Source of the DNA: Apostichopus japonicus
Lineage: Eukaryota; Echinodermata; Holothuroidea; Aspidochirotida; Stichopodidae
NCBI RefSeq assembly: GCF_037975245.1
Contig: NC_092574.1
Coordinates: 15,017,713-15,077,712, forward strand
Direction of reading: 5' to 3'
Length of the DNA: 60,000 bases
The translations under genes and the position numbers were made by a program. Below the pieces are notes generated by a model. The model saw nothing but the letters and a program-made list of their open reading frames with translations. It was not told where the DNA came from and ran no database searches. Shown here piece by piece: positions 25,548 to 36,939 of the stretch (position 1 is the stretch's first letter; every line of letters starts with the position of its first letter).

Positions 25548-28305
25548 ATGACAAGCACACTCCCTCCTTCGGTCAAGTTCCTCCACCTAAACATCAACAG
25601 TATCCTTCCAAAATTAAGCCTCCCACTTAGTATATTCACCAACCACTCCCCGGATATCATTTTGTTAAACGAAACTAAACTAAATACAGATTCCCACCTT
25701 AACATCCCTGGTTACCAAACTTTCAGACACGATATCTCTCGCTCTATGGGAGGAGTACTTATTGCTGGAAAAAACAACCTCAAAGCCACCCTCCTCCCAA
25801 ACCCAACCCAAACAAACAATTGAAATTGTACTCGAAAGAGACAATAAACCTCTCCACATTATTAGCTATTATAGTCCCCAAATGAGCCCCCATATCCACA
25901 ATAAAAAAGTTCTAATAAAAATACAATACTACTAGGAGATCTAAATGCCCACCACATCATTTTTGGTAGCACCAAAATATCTGAAAAAGGCATATCCCTC
26001 TTAGAAATATGTGATACACACAACTTAACAATAATTAACCAAAATACCAAAACTAGGATAAACCCAATAAACAATAATACTGAACTACTTGACTACGCCA
26101 TAATCTCAAATCACCTTGCAACTAAAACTCATTCTATTCAAATCCTAGAAGATGACCTAATCAGTGACCATTTTCCACTCCTTTTTGAGCTAGACATAAA
26201 CCTCAGTCGCATCCAAAATAACGAATTAACGTATGATTACAATAAAACAGACTGGACATCATTTAAAAAGGAACTTGTAACAAACAACACTATCCCCAAT
26301 TACCACAACAACAAGGTAAATTACATCGGCATATATTGTGACAGCATTGCCCAACATATCTTTAATACCTTCAAAAAACACTGCCCCTTAAAAATAAAAC
26401 AGAAACCTAAAACTTAATAGGATTATTCTTACACTAGTTAACTCAGATGTCGCCTACATAGTTCCTATATGATCTCCCCAGATGTAACTCTAAAAACCCA
26501 AATTAACCAACTTAAAAAACAATGAATAGACAAATATCGGCGGTCGACGAAAACCGAGTCCAAAACAAATGAGATTCAATCATTAATGACAAAAATCCAA
26601 AACACTTTTGGAAAAAATTTAAAAAATATCATAAACCCATAACAACCACAGGTAATACAGACCAATGCCTTAGAGATAAAGTAGGTAACCTGATCACAAA
26701 AACTTAAGACCAAATAAAGCTTATTGAATGGTACTTGAAAACTATATTCGATATCTTAGATGGCCCTCCATACGATAACAGATTCCAACACGAAATAGAC
26801 CGTACAATTATCTGTAATGCAACCAGCTTTATCCCCGACTTCTAAGGATGTCTCAACAAAAAGATCCCTCTACTCAAAGAAATAGATATAGACAATTAGT
26901 ATAGTGCCACTAAGTATGCAAAAATGCCTCCTTCCCTGGTCTTGACAACATAAATGACCTAATGCTAAAAGATTCCCCTCCGTCGGCCTCCGATATTCAT
27001 TAATTCTCATATTTTCCCATTATTAAACGAACTCCTTATTTCCAAACCCTGTGGAAATCCGCCAAAATGATTTTAATACCGAAACTAAGTAAAGACACAC
27101 CAAAATTCAAAACTATCGACCAATTAGTCTCCTGCCAGCCTTAGGTAAGATTTTCGAAAGAATTATAGAAAGCTGCACCAGAACCCACCTAGAGCAAAAT
27201 AATCACTTTGCCCGTATCAATCAGGCTAATTCCATGCACACAAATCTACAATAAACCAAACTTTCCGTCTTTCCGAAGAAATTTGCATCGGCTTCATAAA
27301 AAACATGATACCACTGCCCTCTTCCTTGATGCCGAAAAGGCGTTCGACAAAACTTGGCACAACGGCATAAGAATTTAACTACTTACCTTTAATCTCCCCT
27401 CCAGTAACACCAGACTTCTTTCCTCTTTCATTAGTGAGCGCAATGCAAAAATATGCTACAAAAACCAACCATCAAAACCTATTCCACTTCGTGCAGGTAC
27501 TCCACAGGGCACTGTTCTCAACCCCCTCCCCTACACCCTATTTGTTAATGATTTGAACATCCCCCCTATCTAAATGCAACTATATTCAGTACACTGACAA
27601 CATAGCCATTTGGAGCACCAGTAAAAATATCTATATGACGGAACTAAATATTAAAAAAGCAATTACACATCTCGAAAATTGGTGCTCGATGTGGAGAACA
27701 AAAATAAATCCCTCAAAATCTAACTTAGCCAATTTCTCCATAATAAACTCAAAAAACCAACACCATATTTCCAAAATTAATCTTTCAAAACCTCAATCAC
27801 TGCTACTCCTAAAGCAACCTTTCTCGGTACCACTTTCGATAGCAAATTATCATTTAATCTACATTGTAACAGAACTGCAGGACGCTGCTGGTCCCAACTT
27901 AAATCCATTCAAATTCTCTCACACAAATATAACTTCCCTCCGAAAACCATTATCCAAATCTATAAATCCAAAGTAAAACCGATTCTCAGTTACGGGAGCA
28001 TTTACCTGCTTACCATCTCTAATCCCTATAAACAAATTTTAAACAGAATCCACACCACAGCCTATCGACTCGCACTCAAAATCCCTACCTATATTGCTAC
28101 TTTGTACGTTCTCCGTGCAGGAAACACAAAATCTACTTTCACCCGACTTGAAGAATTCAACACCAAGTTATACAAAAACAACCTCGAGAACGACCCTTTG
28201 ATTGAAGACCTCCCCCTGAAATACAAAGTTGCAACAACTCACTACTCAAAAACCAAACCCTATCTGTATTCACAATTGTTACTACTTAAAGTTTCATTCC
28301 ATTAA
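25548..28305 (+). pseudogene. LINE ORF2 (endonuclease and reverse transcriptase) remnant
   Basis: Endonuclease motifs occupy about 25,560-26,200 and RT motifs about 27,110-27,720. A conserved WCSMWRTKINPSKS segment (27,690) and a C-terminal domain fragment (28,102-28,305) follow. Frameshifts separate every block, and stops are common in between. All blocks keep the order expected of a single ORF2, so this is one decayed copy rather than several insertions. Confidence 0.88.
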
Positions 28306-28992
28306 AAAAATCCTTTCCTAAATGGGTCTAGGCCCCGACTTCAAGTATACTATATATACAGAACAAAACAAACAACTCCAACAATGACCGATTAATTAAA
28401 ACATAAAGTAGCAACCACTCCCTTACCAAACAATAGAAACCACAACCACTCCCTACCCAAACAATAGAAACCACGCCGTCTCCACAATCCTCAGTACTTA
28501 GAAATTCCTCTCCTTTAGAAATCCCTCCCTAATTGGCTCTTCGACTCCAACCTCGGGTATGATTATGGCTATCCTGTCCAATGTAAATATATAAGACTTC
28601 ATTTACCAGCAATTCCCTGACTGAACATAGACAACTTTTCCAAGAAAAAAAAAATGTCTATTCTATAAAAACAAACTTATTATCCCCCGTAGGACCTCTC
28701 GCCAGGTTGACCAGGGGTTAAACTCCTTTTGATTCGATATCAACGACAACAAAAACAAAACATTTACTCGAATTAAAAAAAAAGGTAACTAATTCATTTA
28801 TTTCATTTCATTTATTTATTTTTGTTCTATCTTAACATAAGTATGACATATGACATAGAAGGAGATAAGAAACAAAACTTGTGAAAGGAAGTGTACTAAA
28901 AAACCCTATAGGGCTTGTCGGGTAGTGACACTCTCTGAAAAACTGAATGTGGAAGACATCATGATTAGATTTTGGTTTCATTTAATCGGTAG

Positions 28993-30560
28993 GTGGAGGT
29001 AGAGGAATTGGACACTCTTGCGCAAGATATCAATGGCTTGAAGTACTCTGCTCAGGTGGCTTCCATTCTAGGTATGTACTTATAATAATATCATAATAAT
29101 CAATTTACTGTGTTTGGAAATAAACTTTTTGCTGCTTTGGATGAAGATTAAGGATTCTTGTTTTTCAAAAGGCAAAATGCAACATGGACTATATATGAAA
29201 GGATGAATACCAAAAAATTAAGAAAAGAAATAGGGTTGGGGAAGGGGGAATCAGGCAGAGACCATCATGCTACTACCCTGTTAATTTTGTGTAGGACCCT
29301 GGTTAGTTTAAAAGGAAGAAATCCCTTTAGTACCCTTGTGTTTCTGAAAGGTTTCTTCTTTGGGATAACGGTGGAGAGACATATCGATGTTCTCTTTTGG
29401 GTCTGATCGTCAGGAAAATGCAGATTAAACTGCCGAGTCCATTTGGAACCTGGGAATTGAACCCTGCTACTGGAACAAATGTTTTCCATCAGAGCATAGA
29501 CAATGATTCAGAGAAATATGGCATTTATATTAATAATCTGTTGTTTTCTTTCCCAAATTTTTCTCTTTGGTTAAACAATGAGTGAAAAGATTAATTCAGT
29601 TGGAAGCAGCACCGCCCTTTTTCACCCCTTTTTTTTTGGGGGGGGGGGAGGGGGGGTGGAGAGACCTATTAGCCCTTAGGGTCTGAAAATATTACAATAG
29701 GAGTATTGTAGTGGACAGGACAGACAACAGTTATTTTTGCTCGTAGCTAATTGTATGATGTCCAGGGATCACAAGGAAGTATCAAAAGCCCGATCTAAAA
29801 TGCCGTTTTTTTGTACTGTCGAAATTTGTCAGAATAAAGAAATTGAAAACCAAAATAAAAAGAGTTTATCTGGCCTTGTAGACTGCAATTGAACCAGTTT
29901 CTGTCTTCTCCAAATAATAGAAAGTGGGTATCCATTTCTGTTTGTGACAGCAACAACAAAAAATGACTGCAAATTATCAAGTTTTTGTAAACTTTCTCTA
30001 TTCAGGGATTCAAATCTCAAATTCCACTCCAATATACCCTCCTACTTATGAACTGTCAGGTAGCTCAAGCTGAAAAATTTACTACAAAGATGAGAATAGG
30101 CCTTATGTGGTTCCTAATTGAATGACATTTCTTACAACTAATTGAATTGACTTCCCCCACCCTCCGACTACTCTCACCCATAGAAAATACCCTCCACCCA
30201 AGAATACTTTAAAAAAAACAAGGCCATGGCATACCAAGAACCTCTTTGCGTTAATTTTCAGTTTCCAATGAACCTTCCATCAGCAAAGGAATGGCACAAC
30301 TTGGTCTGAAGGACAATCAACCGCTGGTGGAAAGGCTGGACAGGTACAACACCAACCAGCCGGACCTTGCCGCTAAGCCCAACTTCACGGCATTCCCACC
30401 GGACTTAAAGCTGTCACCGTGCAAACCGCTCTTCTTTGACATAATGCTGAACCATATAGAGTTTCCCTCCTTGGACGAGAAACTGAAACAGAATAAATCG
30501 GCCGCGCAGGGGGGTTTGGGTGGGTTCCTGCATGGATGGTGGAGTGGTGGTGAAAAGTAA
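28993..30560 (+). CDS. SRP68: SRP68, last two coding exons
   Basis: Exon 28,993-29,071 (acceptor CGGTAG, donor GTATGT) encodes VEVEELDTLAQDINGL then KYSAQVASIL. Exon 30,262-30,560 continues in phase (split codon G|TT) with NQPLVERLDRYNTNQPDL, FPPDLKLSPCKPLFFDIMLN, HIEFPSLDEKLKQ and GGFLHGWWSGGEK, then TAA. The CKPLFFD...LNH..FP.L..KL block and the Gly-rich tail match the C-terminus of the 68-kDa signal recognition particle subunit. In the known particle SRP68 binds SRP RNA through its N-terminal part, and this C-terminal region pairs with SRP72. The remaining roughly 500 N-terminal residues were not found upstream within the window. Confidence 0.9.
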
Positions 30561-32325
30561 CTCTAGATTTTCCAAGATGTCGGAAAAAGGATCGAAAGGT
30601 CGCGTCTCTCTGGGATCAAATACGATGCCCAGTGGGAATGTCAGCAGGCGAATAGGAGTGATATCTTTTACCAACCATGTTATTTTTCTTTTTTTACTCG
30701 CTTCTTTGGTCTTCGTTGTTACAGTATGTATGTGTTGGCATTATACAGTTACATGATTATATCTGCATGTATTGCATGTCGTGGTTCCGGGTACATTCAG
30801 GTGAGGCACCCACAGATTGATATATCACATTTCATAAACATCCATCATAAGACCAAAGGAATGACACACGTCAGGTCAAATGGGTTAGTCCAGGTTATTT
30901 GGAACTTCAAATCGGCGTCCGTGAGGTCTTTTGTATACATAAGCCGGTAGAATTTGGGAGGGCTCTCACTCTTCTCCTGCGTGTGCTGTTATCATCTTTT
31001 ATTTAAGTTTTATTTGATTTTATCTGTTTTTTAGTAGAGAAAACTACACCTTGTTGCAATGCAAACACAAAGATTGGGGAAGGCCAAAAAGAATAACACT
31101 CACCTTTTTAACGTGGCTTGGCAAAAAAAAATTGAAGAATATTCAAAATGGGAATTGGAATTCTATATATTTTGGATTTGGTGGGGCTTTAAAGTTTTAA
31201 AAATGGGTTTTGGTTGTTGATTTCTTGGTCTACAAACATTGTGGTGCTTGACCGACTGACACTTTATGGGGATGTTAAGGTGACTGAATTTGATATTGGC
31301 AGGAGTTATGGATGGTAGTTGGAAGGACCAGGGGTGGGGGGGGGGGGGTGGTGAGGTGAAGGATCGAGAAGGAGAAATGAAAGTGAAGAGGGAGAATCTT
31401 TGAATTGAATTTTCAGTTTGCAGTAGCACAGTTTTACTGATAAGGCTTTATTTAGAGAAACTTTCAATAGTGCACTCTTCGTGTATATAATTTGGGGTGT
31501 GGTAGTTGGTAGCGGGGAGGGGGGGGGGTGATTGAGACGGCAATGAAAGGGAGCAACCTTTCCACGTTTATGTTGTTTGTGCTATGGTAGTATCGTTTCC
31601 TTTTGCAAACTGGAGGGCAAAAATGTAAAAGTTAAGAGTTATCTAAAACTAATTCAAAATCAGATTTAGTTAATTAATGAAAGTTAAAGAAAATGATATT
31701 GATGGTAGCAGGGGTGCCATGGTATTATTGTAGACTGAATCATCAATCATCCATGGAAGGCCACCTCCTTTTTATTGGGAACTTATTGTCAAGCAAACCT
31801 ATGGATTCAAGCCCTGTCTGGCTGAAGTAAGATGGGGTTATTATTTTTATCTAGGAGAAATCCATTCTTTTTCCCCTCATGTGAAAATGGTCTTCCAAAT
31901 GTTTCAAAAAAAATGTCCAAAAAGAATGTACCCGTGTGAATTGGATAGCCACCTGGTGTGAAGTAAAAGGCCATAGGCCATATCCCATATGTACATGTGA
32001 CTGCTTAGCATCATTTAATAACTGCCTTCCAGGCTGATATTATAAGTAATAGAAACATTATAGAAACTAACTGTCTGTTGTCACCCAACCATCTGAATAG
32101 TAGATGCAGGTATCACTAAGAATGTTTATGAAAGATGTATTGCATGTTTTGATTAGTATTTGATAAGTGATAACCTGTTACTGGACAGAAGGGTATTAAC
32201 TGTGGTGGGAGGGATGAAGAAACATCCTGTCCATGAACTGATTTGTCATTAAAAAAAAAAAGTTATTTCCAAGCATCACTCTTTTTTTTCTTCCTTTTAC
32301 TGGAGTATTGTAAAAGGAAAAGCAG
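30561..32325 (+). other. SRP68 3' UTR and flank
   Basis: Nothing coding was recognised after the SRP68 stop. G-rich tracts lie at 31,333-31,348 and 31,515-31,529. No clear AATAAA was found close to the stop, so the transcript end is not assigned. Confidence 0.4.
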
Positions 32326-32329
32326 TGGT

Positions 32330-32398
32330 TGAGTTTGAGCCAGGGACCTTGAGATGCAAAAGCAAAAGTCTTTGCCACTAGACCATTAGGTGGGCCTC
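32330..32398 (-). repeat. tRNA-derived SINE-like fragment
   Basis: Read on the minus strand it contains TGGTCTAGTGGC, close to a pol III A box, and about 37 bases later TGGCTCAAACTC, a weak B box. The arrangement resembles the head of a tRNA-derived SINE. It is single-copy here and degenerate. Confidence 0.4.
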
Positions 32399-32499
32399 AG
32401 GTTTCAAAAGCTTTACAAATATTTAAAGTTCCTGCTGTTTGGACTTAGTCTTTTTTTGTAAAAGATTTTCTCCACTACTCCCTCACCCCCCGAATAGCT

Positions 32500-32735
32500 A
32501 GTCAGGGGGGAGGGGTGGCGGCGAACTCCATTTGTCCACGCGTGAACCTTGTCAGGGGGAGGGGTGGCGGCGAACTCCACTTGTCCGCGCCTTTATCTTG
32601 TCAGGGGGAGGGGGCGGCGACATCACCTTGTCCACACCTTTCCCCTGTCTCCCCTTCGGTACTCACCTTATCCACCTGTCAGGAGGAGGGGGCCGCCCGC
32701 CTTCGGGATTCACCTTATCCACTTGTCAGAACTCC
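32500..32735. repeat. G-rich tandem repeat, about 48 bp
   Basis: Four imperfect copies start with TCAGGGGGAGGGG (about 32,502, 32,549, 32,598 and 32,667) and continue with GGCGGCGAACTCCACTTGTCC or variants. The third and fourth copies are separated by extra sequence. Three overlapping open frames on the plus strand are artefacts of this repeat. Confidence 0.75.
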
Positions 32736-32749
32736 TTTTGCGAATACTC

Positions 32750-34650
32750 ACCTGGGACTTGAACCGATGCAATCCAAACCAATCGCTTACTGAACGATGG
32801 AACTACCAATTGCACCATTTCGGTTCCCTCTGGAGAAACTTCGTTTCTTATATTTATACTTCCACTCCCTCCAGAGAGTAGAAAAGTAAAAGGCTCTGCC
32901 TGGACATGAACAGCAGACATGGAGCTTGTCTGGGAATCGAACCAGAGACATGGAGTTTGTCTGTCTCTCTCCAGTCCAGAGCACTACCAACTGCGCCACT
33001 AGAACTGTTGAGAATTAATGCTCGTTTCTAATATTTAAACTTCAAAGTCCAGAATGGAATCAGTAAAAGAGCAAAAATATAAAATGCTCTGTCTGGGGTT
33101 CGAACCAGAGACATGGAGTTTGTCTGTCTCTCCAGTCCAGAGCACTACCAACTGCGCCACTAGAACTGTTGAGAATTAATGCTCGTTTCTAATATTTAAA
33201 CTTCAAAGTCCAAAATGGAATCAGTAAAAGAGCAAAAATATAAAATGCTCTGTCTGGGGTTCGAACCGGAGACATGGAGTTTGTCTGTCTCTCCAGTCCA
33301 GAGCACTACCAACTGTGCCACTAGAACTGTTGAGAATTAATGCTCGTTTCTAATATTTAAACTTCGAAGTCCAGAAAGGAATCAGTAAAAGAGCAAAAAT
33401 ATAAAATGCTCTGTCTGGGGTTCGAACCAGAGACATGGAGTTTGTCTGTCTCTCCAGTCTAGAGCACTACCAACTGCGCCACTAGAACTGTTGAGAATTA
33501 ATGCTCGTTTCTAATATTTAAACTTCAAAGTCCAGAATGGAATCAGTAAAAGAGCAAAAATATAAAATGCTCTGTCTGGGGATCGAACCGGAGACATGGA
33601 GTTTGTCTGTCTCTCCAGTCCAGAGCACTACCAACTGTGCCACTAGAACTGTTGAGAATTAATGCTCGTTTCTAATATTTAAACTTCGAAGTCCAGAAAG
33701 GAATCAGTAAAAGAGCAAAAATATAAAGTGCTCTGTCTGGGGTTCAAACCGGAGACATGGAGTTTGTCTGTGTCTCCAGTCCAGAGCACTACCAACTGCG
33801 CCACTAGAACTGTTGAGAATTAATGCTCGTTTCTAATATTTAAACTTCAAAGTCCAGAAAGGAATCAGTAAAAGAGCAAAAAATCAAAATGCTCTGACTG
33901 GGGATCGAACCGGAGACACAGAGTTTGTCTGTCTCTCTCCAGTCCAGAGCACTACCAACTGTGCCACTAGAACTGTTGAGAATTAGTGCTCGTTTCTAAT
34001 ATTTAAACTTCAGAATGGAAGAAGGAAAAGAACAGAAAATCAAAATGCTCTGTCTGGGGATCGAACCGGAGACATGGAGTTTGTCTGTGTCTCTCCAGTC
34101 CACTACCAACTGCGCCACTAGAACTGTTGAGAATTAGTGCTCGTTTCTAATATTTAAACTTCAAAGTCCAGAATGGAAGAAGGAAAAGAACAGAAAATCA
34201 AAATGCTCTGTCTGGGGATCGAACCGGAGACATGGAATTTGTCTGTGTCTCTCCAGTCCAGAGCACTACCAACTGCGCCACTAGAACTGTTGAGAATTAA
34301 TATTCGTTTCTAATATTTAATCTTCACAACATTAGGAAGCAAATAAATAGAAAATCAAATGCATCCTCTGGTGTTTGAACTCAAGACAAGGAGTATGTGT
34401 CATTTTTTTCAGTTTATTGACAATTTCTTTGTACAAAACAATAATAAATATGCACAATTTTACAACATAACAACTGCGCCACAGTAACTGTTAATTGAGA
34501 AATGATAGGCTTTTCTAATATTTTAACTGCAAAATGAGGAAAAGAAATACCAAATCAATACATCCTCTGGGAGTTGAATTCTAGACAATGAGTTTGTCTT
34601 ACTTTCTAACTACATAGCACTAACCACTGTAACTGTTTAGAAATAATTAT
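32750..34650 (-). repeat. Tandem array of tRNA-like pol III units, about 161 bp each
   Basis: About nine good units and two to three decayed ones at the edges. On the minus strand each good unit has an A box (TGGCGCAGTTGG or TGGCACAGTTGG), 41 bases, a B box (GGTTCGAACCCC or GGTTCGATCCCC), then T4-T5 runs within about 20 bases, the form of a pol III terminator. The 41-base spacing and a 6-bp GAGACA/TGTCTC hairpin suit a long-variable-arm (Ser/Leu-type) tRNA. The acceptor (GTTCT with AGAGC) pairs partly, but the T stem and anticodon loop do not fit a working tRNA. The remaining roughly 75 bp (AATATTTAAACTTC region) is a spacer. Adjacent units alternate in diagnostic bases, suggesting amplification as dimers. 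Confidence 0.88.
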
Positions 34651-34659
34651 TAGTTATTT

Positions 34660-35235
34660 GATTTGATTTATTTTGTTTTGTTTTGTTTTTCACGTGCAAA
34701 TATACAATGTGAAAGGAAGTCTTCTATAAAGCATACAATAGCCTAACAATGTAAAAGACTTTGGTCAGAAAAAGCATTATTTGGACAATTGCTTCCCATC
34801 TGGCAAAGACATATCCCTAACAAACGGTAAACCAGCGTCGTAAAAGCTTTTTGTCATAAACAATGGTATTATCAATTCTAATAAAATTATTGGGGATTTG
34901 CTCACCCAAGTCTTCCGAAGGTTTCTTAAAGGTAGCTAAGCTTACTCAAAACTATACAAATTTGTCCAATGAAGGTATTTTCAAATACAGGAAATATCCT
35001 GGTCATGAAAATTACAATTAAAAAAAAGAGCTTCCAATACCCCGTGTTGGCATTATTACAATAACGCTTGACCCAAGAGGTTTTGAGAGCACCAACAAAG
35101 CTGTGAACATATATTATTTTTAAACCCCCCTTTTCAATGGGGTTAAACATAGTAAGTCTCCTTACTTTATCAGTTTTCCCGTTCGAAATAAATCAAAAAT
35201 AGTACTTTGGATCTTATCAATAAAATCTTTTGGAG
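34660..35235. other. AT-rich spacer without a recognised gene
   Basis: It contains a (GTTTT)n-like patch at 34,672-34,690. No exon or transposon end was recognised. Confidence 0.45.
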
Positions 35236-35245
35236 GGCTAGGCAG

Positions 35246-36145
35246 ATTCCTTTGGGACCACGTATCTCCCGAACGGAAGCAGATATGGACCTGGGAGTTG
35301 CAGATTTGGGCTCCTGAGCATCGATTGCTCCCTGTTACGTCTTTTGGGCGAAATCGATTTGGGGTCAATTTTTGGCAATTTTTATTTGCGCCAAAAATAG
35401 GTCTTTTGTCTGAAAAGTTAAAAAAGTACCTCTTTTTGGTACCCAATTCCAAAATAAACTTCAGATTCGTAATCAGCGTGTCGCGAACTACCAGAAAAGA
35501 TACACATTTATCGACTTTGCGACAACAAGTTTTTTCACCTCAAAATAAAGTAAGACCGAAAAACTTTTACGACGAACAAAGGTTTAAAATCTTTTGTTGT
35601 CCCTAAAAGTTTTTCGCTTTTCTATTGTCCCTATGAAGTTGCAAACTGAGCGAAAAAAGTGTCATAAGAGGGCGCAAAGGCGATAAATGTGTATCTATTC
35701 TGGTAGTTCGCGACACGCTGATTACGAATCTGAAGTTTATTTTGGAATTGGGTACCAAAAAGAGGTACTTTTTTAACTTTTTCAAGACAAAACACCTATT
35801 TTTTGGCGCAAATAGAAATCATATAGACAAAAAGCCTTTCCCGGTCAGATAATTACACGAAATTGGTGTATAACAAAGACAAGTGTGTCTTCTACTCCAC
35901 TTCTAATTTTAATGTCGATGGGTGTTTCAGAGAGGACAAGAGAGGGGCTGAAAAGAGGGGGTTTTCCAAATTTTGCACTTATAAAGAACACGTATTTCTA
36001 TCGGGTCCTTTGGGAGCACGTATCTCCCGAACGGAAGCAGATATGGACCTGGGAGTTGCAAATTTGGGCTCCTGAGCATCGGTTAACCCCTGTTACATCA
36101 TTTGGGCGAAATCGATTTTGGATCGATTTTTGGTCAGTTTTGCAA
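35246..36145. repeat. Foldback element: inverted arms inside a direct repeat
   Basis: Two near-identical arms of about 140 bp face each other: 35,383-35,521 and 35,675-35,814. Each holds TTCAGATTCGTAATCAGCGT and GTCGCGAACTACCAGAA or its complement. The spacer is about 155 bp. Outside them a direct repeat of about 135-140 bp occurs at 35,246-35,382 and 36,003-36,145, with ACGTATCTCCCGAACGGAAG and GGGCTCCTGAGCATCG. The two open frames at 35,298 and 35,603 translate the same peptide because they read the two arms in opposite directions. A foldback transposon or a rearranged interspersed repeat would explain this. Confidence 0.85.
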
Positions 36146-36235
36146 ATCAGGTTTTTTTCCCCCACGCCCCCAACCAACTTAATTAGCAATAAACAGACAA
36201 ATATTGGCGGATGAACAAAACCGCGTCCAAAACCA

Positions 36236-36645
36236 GGCGCGTATCCATGGGGGGCGTTGGGGGCGCGCGCCCCACGGGTAAGAAAAAGAGGAGAGAAAAA
36301 AAAGAGGAGAGAAAAAAAAGAGGAGAGAAAAAAAAGAGGAGAGAAAAAAAAGAGGAGAGAAAAAAAAGAGGAGAGAAAAAAAAGAGGAGAGAAAAAAAAG
36401 AGGAGAGAAAAAAAAGAGGAGAGAAAAAAAAGAGGAGAAAAAAGAGGGGATAAAGAGGAGGAGGAGAGGAAGGAAGGGAAAAGAAAAAGAAGAAAGAGAG
36501 AAAGGAGGGAGTAAAAGAAAACGCCAAGACATCGGGAAGAGAACGAGGAACAGTGACATCATTATAGCGCTGATCCCTATTATAAACACAGGGTAGCCAG
36601 TGACGGATCGAGGATTTCGGAAGGGGTGTGCACCTCACCCTACCC
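36236..36645. mobile_element. GA-rich interspersed repeat, copy 2
   Basis: Same order as the copy at 15,674-15,950: GCGCGTATCCATGGGGGGCG, CCACGGGTAAG, a purine tract, then ACAGTGACATCATTATAGCG, GCTGATCCCTATTATAAACA and GAGGATTTCGGAAGGGGTG. The tract here has expanded into a regular 16-bp repeat. The long plus- and minus-strand open frames across it are low-complexity artefacts. Confidence 0.77.
36288..36445. repeat. 16-bp GA tandem repeat
   Basis: About nine exact copies of GAGGAGAGAAAAAAAA with 16-bp spacing, inside the interspersed repeat. The other copy of the element, at 15,720-15,810, has an unordered GA tract, so the regular array arose by local expansion in this copy. All-purine strands of this kind can form triplex DNA. 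Confidence 0.92.
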
Positions 36646-36939
36646 CTTACACCGACAACTCCATTTTTGACGTTTCCATTTTCCTCTCTCACTAATGTAT
36701 CTTTATATAATATACTATATATGGTCTATCATAAAGCGTGTGTGTGTGTATGGACGCCTTAAATTATTGTACAACTGTGCCATGAAACCAACTGTGGCTG
36801 GTCTCGAACTCGACCGAGTCGTCGGGGAACATGACGCATTTCGGGAAGGGGGCGACCACCCCCCCCCCCCCCGAGCATATTTTTTTATGATATCGCTAGT
36901 AATTTTAAAATAGAAAATGATTACATACAACTAACAAGG

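Larger units (their letters stand above)
24128..28785 (+). mobile_element. Jockey-like non-LTR retrotransposon (LINE), dead
   Basis: In order: a 5' region without ORF (24,128-24,470); an ORF1 N-terminus from 24,473; CCHC zinc knuckles CFKCQLFGHTHHTC and CLRCGENHRVEDC at about 25,070-25,170; an APE-type endonuclease from 25,548 (FLHLNINS, LLNETKLN, LLGDLNAH, SDHFPLLFELD); a reverse transcriptase from about 27,110 (NYRPISLLPALGKIFERII, FLDAEKAFDKTWH, AGTPQGTVLNP, YTDN where YADD is usual); and a 3' A-run near 28,775. Frames are broken by many stops and shifts, and the catalytic YADD is altered, so it cannot retrotranspose. A C tract of about 17 bases at 25,042 lies inside ORF1. The plus strand is strikingly poor in G, which marks the element's borders. 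Confidence 0.92.

Noticed and set aside
32890-34300. Genuine tRNA gene cluster
   Set aside because: A and B boxes are good, but the T stem has mismatches, position 33 of the putative anticodon loop is not T, and the acceptor stem pairs only in part. Called tRNA-like units instead.
35298-35785. Two frames with the same peptide as duplicated coding exons
   Set aside because: They lie on opposite strands over the two arms of an inverted repeat, so the shared peptide follows from the DNA structure.
36179-36692. 169-codon minus-strand frame rich in Phe, Leu and Ser, and Lys/Glu/Arg-rich plus-strand frames
   Set aside because: Direct translations of the 16-bp purine repeat; low complexity without any domain.
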